Assembly (NCBI GenBank): GCA_030141605.1
Contig: JAQGDQ010000371.1
Span: 1 to 64,000, forward strand
Length of the DNA: 64,000 bases
Source: Tubiluchus corallicola
Lineage: Eukaryota; Priapulida; Priapulimorpha; Priapulimorphida; Tubiluchidae
Direction: 5' to 3'
Every line of letters starts with the position of its first letter. Position 1 is the first letter of the stretch. Of the stretch, positions 21,090 through 34,939 are shown one piece after another. The position numbers were made by a program, and so were the translations under genes. The notes under the pieces are model-generated. The model saw nothing but the letters and a program-made list of their open reading frames with translations. It was not told where the DNA came from and made no database searches.

Positions 21090-24000
21090 CGTAAAATTAA
21101 AATTACTGAAATTACAAGAAAAAACATGCAACTACAACAAACACACATACAAAAGGACGCTATTTACAAAATTATATACAAAAGACAATACACACGTCAT
21201 TAATAGGTCATCCTCACTAAAGCAAATAAAACGTTAGAGCAGTTATTAATACGAACACGCTATGAATTTATTTTTGCATGCTTAAATGTTCTTCTAGCAT
21301 AAATAAGAAATAATAATCACGTTGGTCAGTATTAGTTGCAGAAGTTATGTACATATTGCCGAGTCGTCACGGTAAGTTTTGGCTACAAAGTTAAGCAGTG
21401 CTAGCTCTCGTTAGTAAACAAATTGTGTCTGCTAAGTGACTGCATCTAGCCGGTTTCATCTGCTATACTGCCTTCCGCAAGGCCCCTTCAAAAAACGGGT
21501 GCTTGGTCTTCCCAAATTTCCCAACAATTTTTCACGCTGAGGAGTACGCATGCGCATTCCAACATGATGAAAACTGCTGCAGGTCCAATATCTGAGAGCA
21601 TCTTAGAAGAACAGCATAAGAAAACACAATAATTACATAAAGCTAAAATTTCGTTTTAAAATTTTGCACCACCCACACATTGTCTTATTGCATACAGAGC
21701 TTGCATTAGCAGTATAAACCATTAAAATTAAAAAAACTCTCGCGGCAACCGTTAGCCACAGCCATCTTAACGGTAAGTCGTTTCAAACAAGTTTAGATAA
21801 TAATGTCCAAAGTTTGAAAGAATAAGTAGCGCACACTTCACTAACTAAAGAAAAGTATAAATTAATTTATCTTGTCAATAAGATTAGTAACATATTTTCT
21901 GGAAAGCCAGTATGGTTTTATGGTGCATACCGGGATAGTGAATCAGTGACGTTTCAGAAGCTGATGCGAACATTTTAAATTATTAAGTACTTTCTTTTGC
22001 AGTTACGTATCTCAGGTAAGCATAATGCAAAGTAATATAACTTTGCAAGAAAAGTTTTTTGATACAGACTCTAAAGTTCTCTCTTCTTTCCCTTTAATAA
22101 GTGGAAAGATCCAGTCCAGCTACACCCATTTATAAATTGGAAAGAAAAATAGGCAGGTTTTCAGACTAAACCTCACTTTGGTTTATGTAAAACCAAAATG
22201 TCACTTAGAAATACAACGACAACCACAGATGACGTCACAGCTGGGGAAAATATTTCAATGGCGGAGACTTTCTATAAGCAGTGCTGCACTGTTGTGTGAC
22301 AATGTCAGCGAAATAAAAACTGGGTGAAATTCAAAAATTGAATTTCAAGTTGACGGCTGGCTAACGCTCGGACTTCACGAGGCCGCCCCGACGCCATGAA
22401 TGGGATGTGTTCCACTGATCAAGTCGCAACACGTTTCCGGGACGCAAGCTTTGTCCGGCTCTTGTGTGGCTGAGAGTAGGCTACAAGAACTAAAGAAATT
22501 ACCTCAACTTATGCTGAGACGTATGACCATGAATACTAGTTGGCAGGGAAAAAATCTGACGTGCACGGGGAACAAACACCCCACGGATAATGAAAGTGAT
22601 TCAAAAATGCGCGTATAAGAAAACTTGGTGTGTTTTCGCGTCTTCGTACCAATCTAAACTGATCTAGACATTTCGAGGTAAACTGTGAAAGGTCATGAGC
22701 ACATAATGCACTTGGTTCCACAAAATTAAATACCAGCATTTGCATAGGCAGTCATTCGGAAAATTGTTAATAACAGTGCTGTAACGAACTGCTCCATACA
22801 AGCAACATAGCTGAAATTTAACTAAAGGCGATGGCAGAAACAATTTAAGGAGCAATTTAAGCCAAAACAATCAAATCATGTACTACGCTCAGAATCTAAG
22901 CATTCTGATTCTTATTATAAAAAGTTCCCAACGTAAGACTTATTCTAAAACAATGTATCTTCAACGTGACAGCACGTGTATGCAAAAATGCGTCTTGAGT
23001 CTCCAAGGTCAAGCCAACCAATCAGCACAAATACGCAATCTCACGCTGCAGGTATTTTTTTCAAATCCTGCTCCTCATCTCGCAAAGGAGGGGTTACAGC
23101 CTCAGGAAAAAAGTGTAAGGAAATCGGGAAAGAGGTGGCTACACGGAGTTCATATACAGACAGGAACTAAAGCGTCTTCTACTTAAAACTAAAAATGTTA
23201 CGCAACCGGGTAAAACGGACAATGGTCTCGAATGTCACCAATTTATCAAGGAAAATCTTACAGGGAATGTAGGTTTGCATGGTTCGGTGTAGGGCCAGTC
23301 TAGTTCCACCCCTTCTGAATAAAGACGTCTACAGGGTTACAGGCTGTGAGGCGCAAGCACCAAGGCCGGTTTTTTCAGTATTCATGTTTATGCAAAACTA
23401 TGTGGGTATAGCTTAATTTGCTTTTCTTCGCATGCAAAGCTGGTGTTGGCAGTCGACTGGGCAAGGAAAAAAGCTGCATATATCAGCACGTGAATAACAT
23501 TTTGTATTTTTGCAGGCTGTACCATGGTAACAAGAAATGGTCTGTTGAAGAGAAATGGACAGGGTCTATTCACTGCAGAAGGAATAATCTAAACGCCAGC
23601 TCAGACATATGACTATTGTCCACCAACCAGACTGATACATACGGGCGTGTGGTGTGAGAAATGACGTTCTCAAGTGGCCATTATTTCGACGATGATTTTA
23701 AAATGCACACGTCAACTCTTTCCCTACTTTAAATTCTGCAAGTACAGTCAAAATAACATTCCTGCCAGCCCAACTCATTCAAGCCATCAGCGAGACAATA
23801 GCGCAGATTTCGATAATAAGGTCCAGGAGGCTGACACTTTCAAAAACAGATGAACATGGCAATTAAAATTTGACAGACGCATGCAATCAATCACGACTAA
23901 TTATGGCGGTCGGAGACGATATTATAAGGCCACATAAAGGCAAATATAATATAATAGGTCTTTTATATAATAGGGCATATAAAGAACGCTGTCACGGCTT

Positions 24001-27000
24001 AGATGAAGTGTAAAATTTTCAAACCATGGAGACACGTACCAGACTCAAATCAGATGCAATACTTTTTATAAAAGTTCAGCAGTTGGCTAACATTGCACAA
24101 TATTAGTAAAACAATACTGGCATACATGAACAATCAGTCTTTTCTGAAAGGCATACTTACAATAATACAATCATTCCCATAAGCGTTTTATGATAAGTAT
24201 TGACCTATGAAAACACCTGTTGTAACTTTATTTCTACAATGTTTTTATATGAACATACAATTTACGCAAGCTATACTGTTATTGTACTACAATTCTTACC
24301 ACATTTTTATTATTTTTATTTTATGTATTGTATGTAAAAAAATCATAAATCATATAATTCAATTATCTTCAATGTCCAGCTAACAGCGTATTACTAACTC
24401 TATTACTTTTGTTTATTCAGTTGTATAGGAGTAAGTTGTTAGGGCTGCACTACTATAAACTAACAAATTTTCATAGCTATGCCTATGACTTTCTATTTGT
24501 ATTTATGCATTAAATGCAATCATATTAAAACACGTGATGAGCTAAAGTATTTATGTTGACTATAAATCATCATACTAATTACAAGTAAAAAGTCTTTGAG
24601 GACAAATATATCCAGAAGCTATGTAAGGTGCAGTGACTTGTTTGGATGAAAATTTACTAATTTATGAGTAACGTTTATTTGTCGTAAAGCGCTATTTTTT
24701 GATAACCGAAAGCATTTTTATTGCACTTTATGTATTCAAGATGTCACCCATGGTGAACATTTACATTTGACTGAAACCAGTTCCGTATTGAGTGAATGTA
24801 TTCATGGAAGAAAACACATGAAGAATATTAACCATAATGGACAGTTAACGCGCAGCAATCATACAGATTGGAATATTCTTATTACTTGTGTATTTATTCA
24901 GAACTTTGGACATGAATTAGATCAATTTTTAATGTGTTACGTATGAGTGCCTGTTTGGGAGTATATTTTACGTTTTGAGTGAGAGTATTTTAGTCTGAAA
25001 AAGTATTTGGTATAATACACCAAGCACTGAAACATTTCTCAAATGGTAATTGCATGCTAGCACCTATTGAAAAACAGATAAAATGCCCAAATAGTTCTGT
25101 GAACGTATGACCTGGTAGGAAAACTAAGTCCAATCTAGCAAAACCTGGTAATAAAGTATATTCTGATATTTAAAAAGTAAAAGTGGTAATGCACATTAGA
25201 ATTAAACCATGGTATAAGAAATAAAAATGACTGCAACATACGTGCAATGTGTTTTTAAAAATTGGTTTTATCGTGAAATTACATGCTGTTGCAGTCTGGT
25301 GGTGATATGTCAAAAAAGTGGGAAATCTTTTGCCGCTTAGCACTAAATTAGAGGAACTCGAAGATTTCAGCATATGAAGAGCACCCGTATTGCTGTTTGC
25401 CAGGAGGCAATTTTTAACTCATTTAGCAATAAGAACTTAATGCAGTGTCAAGCAGGTGTTTAACATTTAGAACGGTATATTATTTGCAATTAGTATAATT
25501 CGAAACATTTATATTTGTACTTACTCTATGCGATATGGCAGTATTATATGTAATTATTTTGTTGTTGTTATTTCAGCCTGATCATCGCTGCAATATCATA
25601 AATAAACCACTTTGATTGATTCAGCAAAAACTTCCATAGTTATTTATAAATACCTTTGGGTACCAGTGAGAATCACTGCACTAGTAAAAACTACAAAAGT
25701 TTTTGAGCAGCCAATAACGGGAAGAATGTTGTAAAACTTTTTCTTGTTTGGCTGTACATTAAACTAGATTATGAGCCAGCGTGCAGTTGGCATTATTTGC
25801 AGTGATCTTTAAAATTAAATGAAAACTACTTGTATTATTAATATTATTGGAAACCATTATGAAATACGAATAAAACATCACAGAAGCGTGGACGTTTTAT
25901 TACACTCATTAATAACAGTTGATAGCCAATCTGATGTTGCGTCATTTATCAGACTTTTCATGTCCCTTCTGCAACTCGCTGAATTAAAATACAACAGTTG
26001 CCAGAATGTATAGCTACAGTAAAGGTGGAGGTACAGGTAAGGAAAAGATTGTCACCCCCTTTCCACCTCAATCTCCACCGCTACTTATGACAGTGAAATC
26101 GAAGCAGCTTCTTTCTCCTGTTTCGCAGCTGATTGATTGATTAATGTCACAATTAGGAGAGTCTGCATATAGACACACATAACAGCGCCTCTGCCCTTAC
26201 GTCATGGAGAAATGATAGATAATGCCCACTGTGCAGTTATTTGACCAGGCTCACGGTTATTTGTTGGGACAACACAATGCCGACAACCGGGACTAAAGGA
26301 CGCAGTTATTAGTTTGGTTGGTCAAACACAGTGTTGGGAATTTTATCCTCGCACCATAACAGAGTCAGCAAAGCTATATTAGAAAAATGACCAGTATTCC
26401 GCAGATATGTAAACAATCGTGTTTATGCACTATTTCTTTGCAAGTAAGAAAAACAACCCATTGCAAACGTGAATATTAAAAAACAGATGAAAGAGAGACC
26501 CAGAGCTGTCGCAAGATAATTTATTTTTTTTTCATAACGACAAGAATGAGTGTTTTTAAAATGTACTGCAAGAATGAAAACTTCCACCACCAGGGGGAAA
26601 TCACACAAATAGTCAATAAATATATTCAGCACAATGATGTCTTAAAAACTAAGAGCTTATCTGTATGAAAAACTTTGTACACTTTTAACTAAATTAATTA
26701 ATTAAATTTAAAAGTAATTAAATTTTGCAAGTTTTCTTACTACTTAAGTAATACAAAGACGTAACTGATGAGATAAGAACGTAAAAAGTAAAAAGAAAGC
26801 GCAGAGTTTAATGAAGAAAGAACGAAAAGTATTTTCCAATTATTTGTAAAGACAACAGCTACCAGATTCTTTAAATTTTTCAATATTCAATATGTACGTT
26901 TTTTTTGTTTTTCTTATTTGGCAGAAAAAGTCTGCAAAACTCGTTGTGTGGTGTTCGTTCCTCTGCACTCGTGCCCATGTTTAATCTAAAGATACATTCC

Positions 27001-27720
27001 TTAGGGATTTACGTTGCAAACAGGAACACGCCAAAGAACTGAGTAGGGCCAGTATCCATACTTTTTAAATTCGTTTCACGGGTATTTTGTTCTGGCTAAA
27101 ATAGGAGCAAACCTCTGAACCGATTACGAAATGAGGAGTCCAGGTCAGGGCGGGATGGTATGATTGCGGTCTTGTTAAGAAACTAGATTTGTTGGAGGTA
27201 AGCTGGGCATCAAAACGTCGACGGTTTCTTAACAGGAGGCATTTAGTGCACCAGAAACTTCATATCTAAGACGAGGAATTTCAATTAGTGTAGGAATTCC
27301 AGTGGGAAAGAATGTACTCTTTATTGTGTACACGTTAATTTCTGAGCGCACAGGACAAAATGGTCACTAAATTCAAATAGATTTCATTATTTTTTTATTA
27401 TCTTTTTTCCTTTGATGGTCCTTAATAAAGAGTTCGTGGGGCTCCCGACAACATACTTTGTATGTGTTAAATCAAGTGCAAGTTTTATGACTTACTGAAC
27501 TAAAGAATTCTTGATTTCTTTTCTCATTTAATTGTAATTAAATCAGAAATTTGGTTTCATAATTAATAAAGTAAAAGTAATTATTATAGTGGAAAATTTA
27601 TTACGTGACAATTGGTACTTTCTAGCAGCTGATGTGAAAATCAATTTCTGACAAGATAATGTCATACTCTAGATGAGGTGGGTTCATCAGTTTTATTAAA
27701 TGAAATGTTAATATAATTAG
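21090..27720. other. Long gene-poor stretch
   Basis: No supported gene. It includes a CpG-richer region at about 22240-23350 with several short overlapping open frames that lack splice or homology support, AT-rich sequence at 24100-25000, and a LINE-tail-like AATAAACCACTTTGATTGATT at about 25600. Confidence 0.45.
22003..22015 (+). other. Possible 13-nt microexon
   Basis: A strong acceptor (ACTTTCTTTTGCAG) is followed after 13 nt by CTCAG|GTAAGC, a strong donor. No neighbouring exon was found, so it could equally be chance. Confidence 0.15.
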
Positions 27721-27726
27721 GGGTGA

Positions 27727-28097
27727 GAAGAAGAGCTGAGCGGTAATGGCGTGTGCTTAGCGACCGAAGTTAAACAACGCTGAGGCTGTTCAGTGACTTG
27801 TCTGTGACCGCCGAGATCAGTACTTGCTCTGAGAAGTTTCGTTCGCCATGTCCATTCTGATTGAATACCTCATTGGAGAAGGACGAATTTGCCTCCAAAC
27901 AGCCAGGATCCCTGCCAGTTCCAATTTCTCAACTGAAAGAGTTATACGTGATAAAGGACCAGATTCTGCGCCACCATAAGCATGCAAAACAAGCTTCTGG
28001 TACCATCACAGTCACATTTACTGAAATGTTTGTGAATCTAAATTTCTTTGTGAAAGACCGAGAACATCTGGGACTGGGTTCGAATCCGACGGTCTAA
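27727..28097 (+). mobile_element. Degenerate 5S-headed SINE
   Basis: GCGACCGAAGTTAAACAACG, then GAGGCTGTTCAGTGACTTG and TGTGACCGCCGAGATCAGTA match the internal control region of 5S rRNA in order, with many substitutions. The downstream body to about 28100 includes a GGTTCGAATCC box-B-like motif. Compare the better preserved element at 37181-37690. The ends are not clearly defined. Confidence 0.55.
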
Positions 28098-28109
28098 ATA
28101 TTTAACAGT

Positions 28110-29440
28110 AACGTATAAGGTTGCGATCCGACCTCTTACTTCACCATAAATTGAGTTTTTCTCAATCAAAGTCCAGTTGATTGACGGCTATTACTAATCA
28201 AGTGTGGACTGGTGCACAATTCACACTAAACGTACATTATTACTCGTAATTTTACAGAATATTAACCAACAAGGTGATTCCGCTTGAGTCTTCCATATAA
28301 CTGACAGTGTTTCCTATTCAGTTTAATTAATGTTTAATCGAAAAGCAGCAAATAACTTGGCGCAATGAATTTCATGCAGTGCAGCTGCGTGTCATGCGAT
28401 ATTAAACTGTCGCATGCATCAAACACAATAGCATCAGAAAGAGTTAAACTTTACCTGTTATCTGATTGGTTGATTCAATGGAAAAAGTACTAATATTATA
28501 CAAAAGGGTATCATAAAATGATTACGCTTAATTCAAGCGTGTTGCCAAAAGTTTTTGGCATTTGTTCGAAATTTGCTTCCTCGTGTGACGCCTCCATATT
28601 TTGTGCGCAGTGCAAAGCAGTATGATAAAACACCTGCGGGTTAATATACATCTGTGGAATATCAAACTGGGCTATAATTGTGTTAAGACACCATGAATAA
28701 TTCATAATTCGCAGAAGACGTAAAAAATTCGCTTAAAAGCTTTTCAGAAAAACCGATAGGGCTGGTTGAAATAAAATAGTTTAGTCGAATTAGGCGAGTT
28801 TACGCGAATGACCTGCTCTATTCAAGAAATTAATGCGTAGTTTCACAATTTGCTGCTTGTTTATGGCGTTGACAAATGTTAATGTCCTGAAAGGAAATGT
28901 TGTGCGAGATGTCGACAGACAATTTTTCAGAAAGGCAAGAATATCATGAATTCAAGAACGGTGTGAGATTTCGGAAACGTAACGATCCATAGAAAGAGGA
29001 TATTTTTAGCCTTCACACTAATTATAGCGCCCAGTTAACTTGTACTTGCTAGTACTTGTACTGTTGTCTAGGCTGGTTAGTTTGCAACTTTATTTTAGCA
29101 ATTATTTATATCTTTTCTCCAGTATTTTTTACGTTTCTGTCAAACTTTTTGCTTTCTGATGACGACCTCACGTCAACGCCACCTGTAGTAATTTTTGTTG
29201 GTTGGAATTAGTTTATTTGTAGCTTCTAATATCTTTCTTGAGAGAAGCTAAACTCTCTACACATAATATATGTACGGACATAGACATGCACAATATGCAT
29301 ATGCCTTTAATACACTTTGACAAAACATCTACAGTACAATGTAAAAATCGAAATTTTATTAAATCTGCAGAAACTTATATTGTATAGACATGAAATATGT
29401 AGGTAATCAAAAAATGCTTAAACAGTTTATCGTATTGAAA
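28110..29440. other. No gene found
   Basis: AT-rich intergenic sequence; nothing recognisable. Confidence 0.4.
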
Positions 29441-29458
29441 GTGGTTATGTGATTCAGG

Positions 29459-29961
29459 AAGTGGGCATCAATCAGTTTCAAGGAATGCTTGGTCGATTTC
29501 TCTTCCTTAAGGTAAAAGTTGCTGCCGCAAGGGGTAAGGTAATGCTTACCAGCTCGCTAATCATGGTTTCGTTAGCCAATACTAAAACATTCTTAGAAGT
29601 TTATAATGTACATGACAGGAATTCTCTGGGTAATCATTATGATTAATAATGGATCACGTCATAATTCAAAGTAATAGGTTTTCAATGCTGATTAACATAT
29701 GCTGATTCTAATGACTCTGATTTGATAAACACATTGAAACATTTAGGAGTCGAAATTGAAAAAGTCGTTCAAGACTTGCATGCACGCACTATAAGATCTG
29801 CACGAATATACAGCTTACAACTAGCTAAATATTTAAGCAAAGATATGACAAAGGAAGCAAGACTTGTTTGCAGAAGAACCAATGAAGTCCTTCCGTTTAA
29901 GAAAAAGTGCTGTACAAAAAAAGTAAAAAAAATCCAACCCGATGCTATTATCACCCAATAG
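29459..29961 (+). pseudogene. Unrecognised protein-like open region, possibly a decayed gene or transposon ORF
   Basis: Two stretches look more like coding sequence than their surroundings. One (29459-29512) could encode EVGINQFQGMLGRFLFLK, bounded by ATTCAG and AAG|GTAAAA. The other (29692-29961) is open for about 90 codons, without a good ATG in frame; it is charged and helical in character, with ARTIRSARIYSLQLAKYL in the middle and a Lys/Cys-rich end (FKKKCCTKKVKK) before a stop. I do not recognise either. No clear acceptor precedes the second stretch. Confidence 0.3.
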
Positions 29962-29969
29962 CCTCAAAT

Positions 29970-31010
29970 TGTTTTTTAACTTGGATGTGTTAGTACCCAA
30001 ATTATTTTAATAAGCACGCTAAACAAACGTGCCTTTTATGAATGAAAAGAGTCAATACAAATATTCTGGCATCTGTCACATGTATGTTTCGAGAAGGATG
30101 TATGTTTCGCGGAGGAATAAAACCTGGAAAGATCCTGCACGGTTGACAGGATACGCCAATGTGTACACATCGCGCCACGAATCGAATGCATGCCTATGCT
30201 GAGGCGTGATAATGTAGAACCAAAGCGGTGGTCAATACATGACCTTGTTACTGGCACTTGGGCTAAAGCAGCAGACTAGCCAAATCGTGTTGAGTATTAT
30301 GTCGCATTAAGCTCCAGACTGCATAATATTGTCTGGGTCAACACTCGAGTGAGTGGCGCACCGCAGCGTGGTGCTCACTCTCCCCGGGAGAATAGGATTA
30401 GCGCCCGAGAATTTCACATCTTGTTCTTATCCTTTGAGCGATAACACCATTTTTTCATGCGACTGGGTGTTTTTTACAAATGCTTTTTAATAGTTTACAT
30501 AAACTTACAATTTAAAACTAAAAAACCTGCCCTTGTATAACTATACTGATTTTTTCTGAGGTAGTTAAATATGTGTACATGTTCACTTGCTACACAAACG
30601 AAGTCTAGGACCATTAATTCAATTAGATGTGTCCATATCCGCTTTTAGTAATACTTGGTGGAGAAATAGGAAGAAAATGTGATTTCTATTTTTAGTGGTT
30701 CCTCACTGTACAAGTAGTATGGCTTCCGTGAGACTTTATTTGTTGTATGTGTGGTTTTTGTTGTTGTTTATACTGCATGATTTGTTGCTGCTGTTATCTC
30801 TGATGGTGAGTATTCATGCCATTATTATTTATTATTATGAATCAAACTATTGTGTGTTTTGGGGATTATATTTTCAATTTCTAAAGTAGATCCATTCTGC
30901 TTTTGTTTCTAGATTTTGATCGGTTGGGGTTGGCTGCTAGGACAGCCTAAACACCCAGAATAAATTTTATGGCTATGTTTACTGCTTTATTGGTGTTATA
31001 ATTTCCAAGA
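29970..31010. other. No gene found
   Basis: Contains a GC-richer patch at 30140-30420 with a small inverted motif (GAGTGGCGCACCGC / GCGTGGTGCTC around 30352), perhaps from an old transposon. No supported exon. Confidence 0.35.
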
Positions 31011-31018
31011 GAATCTGC

Positions 31019-31925
31019 CCAGCTGATGCTGTCTCTACATAAGTCATATTTGGAAATGTCCAGCTGATGAGTCTTCATGTAGGTAATGCCTTAAAATGTT
31101 CTACTGATGTTGTCATCATGTAGGTGATGCCTTAAAATGTTCTGCTGATGTTGTCTTCATGTAGGCAATGCCTTAATATGTTCACTGATGTTGTCTTCAT
31201 GTAGGTGATGCCTTAAAATGTTCAGCTGATGTTGTCTTCATGTAGGCTAATATGTTCTATGATGTTGTTTTGTAGGTGATGCCTTAAAATGTTCAGCTGA
31301 TGTTGTCTTCATGTAGGCAATGCCTTAATATGTTCACTGATGTTGTCTTCATGTAGGTGATGCCTTAAAATGTTCAGCTGATGTTGTCTTCATGTAGGCA
31401 ATGCCTTAATATGTTCTACTGATGTTGTCTTCATGTAGGTGATGCCTTAAAATGTTCAGCTGATGTTGTCTTCATGTAGGCAATGCCTTAATATGTTCAC
31501 TGATGTTGTCTTCATGTAGGTGATGCCTTAAAATGTTCAGCTGATGTTGTCTTCATGTAGGCAATGCCTTAATATGTTCTACTGATGTTGTCTTCATGTA
31601 AGTGATGCCTTAAATGTTCAGCTGATGTTGTCTTCATGTAGGCAATGCCTTAAAATGTTCAGCTGATGTTGTCTTCATGTAGATGATACATTAAAGCGTT
31701 CAGCTGATGTTGTCTTCATGTAGGCAATGCCTTAATATGTTCTACTGATGTTGTCTTCATGTAGGCAATGCCTTAATATGTTCTACTGATGTTGTCTTCA
31801 TGTAGGTGATGCCTTAAAATGTTCTGCTGACGTTGTCTTCGTGTAGATGATACATTAAAATGTTCAGCTGATGTTGTCTTTGTGTAAGTGATGCTTTAAA
31901 ATGGTCAGCTGATGTTGATGTTGGA
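31019..31925. repeat. 41-bp minisatellite, about 20 copies
   Basis: Units of about 41 bp are built from CTGATGTTGTCTTCATGTAG plus GTGATGCCTTAAAATGTTC or GCAATGCCTTAATATGTTC. The two unit types alternate over much of the array, giving an 82-bp higher-order repeat. Many units contain a CAGCTG E-box. Edge copies are shortened or diverged, and scattered degenerate units continue to about 32300. Confidence 0.95.
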
Positions 31926-32299
31926 ACCAAGATATAAAGTATAATCCCTAAAAATGATATAATAAACAGATGCTTACATGTTTCTCGTAACAAGGTAGAA
32001 ACAGCCAGACCAATATGGCAGCAAAACTACTTTTCCTAGAAGTTACCCATCAAATTACTCATCAGGCTCAGCATACACTGTGCTTAATCGGCTATTATTA
32101 TCCTTGAAGAGAAATGTCTGAAAGTGTTTAGCTGATGTGTCTTGTGCAGGTGAAACATGAAATGTTGAAATGATATCATACTTAAAGAGGTAAAGCCAGA
32201 GAGAGTTTCTTAATATTGTCGCACAGTGCAGCTGATGCAAGAAAATGTTCAGCTGATACTGCAGACATTCATGCTAACGGTGCTTGATATTGTTCTTGT

Positions 32300-33490
32300 G
32301 CAAGTGACTGTTCAAATTAAAGATGCACCTTGCGAACACAAACTAATATGATTATATCACTGGAATTGCATACGTAGTCGTAGTGATAACTTGTATTGTG
32401 GTAAGATTTGTAACTAGAAGGGTCCCAAAAAGTGATTCTTGGGAATATTAAGAATTTAAAGAGAGAGGCTCTTCGTATAAGACCAGTCCAACTCGTTTTA
32501 AAATATCCCTATTTGTATTTGACATACAGTGTCTGTTTGTATCTTACATACAGTATTATGATATATCATATAATGACAGGATAATAATTATGCTACGGCA
32601 TATAAATATCTATGCAGGTAACAAGCAAAGCAAAATCCTGTATATACTCACGGCATTTTTGTGTGGCAACGTCATTTATACAGGTGAGGCAACAACATTC
32701 AGCTACTCAAGATTCTGCAAAGCAAAGAAATGCAAAAATCAAAATAATGCGAGTTGGCAAACGATAATAATAAATAAGCAACATCTGCAAAGAAGCGTGT
32801 AAAAGAAATGTTGGATGGCATGCATGATGCACTAGCAGCAGCAGCAGCAGGGTGGAATTACGGTGTATAAGGAGTATAATTATTGCAAGTGGAAAGCTGA
32901 CAACAGATATAAATTTGTCATCTATGACAGGATGTTGAAAGCAGATATGAAGCATTGAAAGTCACAGTAGTGTTATGATTTCATGAGATTGTTGTAAGTT
33001 TGGTGTAGAAAAACACTATTAGATCGCAAACGAACTACACAAGAAAATTCACTTATACAACACCTATGAGCCTGCAATCAGTTTAAATAAATTATGAAAA
33101 ATTATAACTTGCTCCTTTGGTGTAGGCTACTGAAATCTTCTGCATTATTTTAGTCCTGGGTAATAAAATTATAAATTTGCAAAATAATGAACTATAAAAG
33201 CAGTGAGTCAATGAGCTGAGCATTACCCAGTATGCATAGCTACTAGCACAGCTCAAACAGAAAGCAATTTACATACAATGCAAAATGAGATGCCAAAAAC
33301 GATGCATGGATATGATGAATGTATGAATATTGTCTACTTGTTGTAATAAGCTGTTGACTATGCTCTATACAAAAATAACGCAAACAATTTGAAAGTAGTT
33401 AAATTTATTTGCATATTTGTACTTTGTAAACAGCCATAATACAAAATTTGCAAAGAGTTACTAAAGCAATTCAAGCAATAGATTTGGCAT
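32300..33490. other. No gene found
   Basis: Low-complexity AT-rich sequence with a short (AGC)n run at 32835-32850. No supported exon. Confidence 0.4.
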
Positions 33491-33494
33491 AACA

Positions 33495-33610
33495 GCCTGA
33501 TGGCTAGCACATCTTAATGGCAAAGTGTAGGTTCCGGGTTCAATTCCTCAGTTGGAAGAGCTCTGATTTTTCTTTGCCAATCTAAGGAACAGTTTTCCAG
33601 GCTATAACTA
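33495..33610 (+). mobile_element. tRNA-derived SINE head
   Basis: CCTGATGGCTAGCACATC resembles a box A region and GGTTCCGGGTTCAATTCC is a good box B, spaced as in a tRNA-derived SINE promoter. It does not fold as an intact tRNA gene. The downstream body is short and I cannot define its end. Confidence 0.45.
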
Positions 33611-34444
33611 AACAACATTTCTCTGTTCATGTGAGAAAAACAAAAATTCAAGTGACTCAATAACTAAGTATGTCAAAAAATTTCAGAAGGCAAAAAATTC
33701 CTGCATTATAAAATTTAGGCAACAACTAACAGCGATGTTCTTCCACACTCTTTGTTATGCACACTCTCCAACCATTAGTACCTTAAATCCAATGAATATT
33801 TATAATAATATTTTGAATTCTCACTCTCAAATAAATTACCATACAATGAATAACGGAAAAACGAAAATTGGCTAACAGAACGAAATGAAGGATTTATTTA
33901 GTGCGTCATTCTTTTACTGGTGAGATGTGTTTTTTTATTCCTACCAAACAAGGTTAGGTAATCAATCGTTCAATGGTAAAAGAAAAAAAACTTTCAATCA
34001 AGGCTCGAGAATGTGAATGTCCTACTGTAAGTAATTAGAGATACGGTGAAAGATATTTGGAACCCTGGCCCGCCTGTCCCAATATTTTGGCAGTTACGGT
34101 TTGCAATTATTGCAAAGAAACACAGGAATTGATCGCAAGAATGCTCTACGTCAACAAAACCCCAACAAAAGAGAGTTGGTGACACCAAAGACCACCCCCA
34201 ATGTTGTATGCAGTATTAGATTCTTATGAAAGTTAAGATTAGCAGTGATGATGATGATAAAAACACCTAGCAATAGTGTCTCCTAAGTAGGTTATAATAC
34301 TACTGAATTTGATGACCTGTCTGATGGTCAGGTAAGGATTTCAATTTCGATGATCTGCACGTGGTAACGCATTTGCCTCATAAACTGAGCGAAGGGGACT
34401 TTACTAGGAACGCTGTATAAACCAATTATCTGTCGTTTGGTTAT

Positions 34445-34929
34445 TAGGGGTGAGCATTCTCTACCGGAAAGCGAATTCGAATCGAACCGAATTTGTGACT
34501 TTCGAAATCGAATCGAGCCGAACTTCAGTGTTTCGAATTCGAACCGAATTCGAATTGAGATCGAAAGATTTTCGAACAAGTTTTCGAACCACCAGCACAA
34601 ATTAGTCTTACAAAGATCATGCATATCACTAGATTTTGTTCTGCAATAAAACGACTAGTAATTTCTTTAAAATTGTGTGCAGAAATCACAGCTAAATTAT
34701 GCTAATTGCATGATGTTTCAATCGTTTTAGTGATAAAGAACATGTGTGATTGAACTGCTGAATTATTCGAATCTATAGTTTTGGATTCGAATCGAGTTCG
34801 AACTAAAAAAACTCGTTCGAATCGAATTCGAGCATTCGCTGCTACGTGACGGGTCTAACTTATTCTCGAGACAAAAATGACGTCATTTGCGAGACAAAAA
34901 TGACGTCGAACGTTCTATGCTCACCCCTA
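34445..34929. mobile_element. hAT MITE, 485 bp, perfect 8-bp target duplication
   Basis: Ends are TAGGGGTGAGCA and its exact complement. TTGGTTAT flanks both sides (34437-34444 and 34930-34937). Subterminal regions are packed with TTCGAA / GAATCGAA motifs on both sides (about 34470-34580 and 34765-34840), which fits subterminal transposase-binding repeats of hAT elements. A GAGACAAAAATGACGTC unit is duplicated near the right end. No transposase. Confidence 0.92.
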
Positions 34930-34939
34930 TTGGTTATGC

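Noticed and set aside
31019-31925. CRISPR-like regularly spaced repeats
   Set aside because: The 41-bp units are contiguous tandem copies without unique spacers, in a eukaryotic genome.
33495-33570. Functional tRNA gene
   Set aside because: Box A and B are present but the arms do not pair into a cloverleaf.
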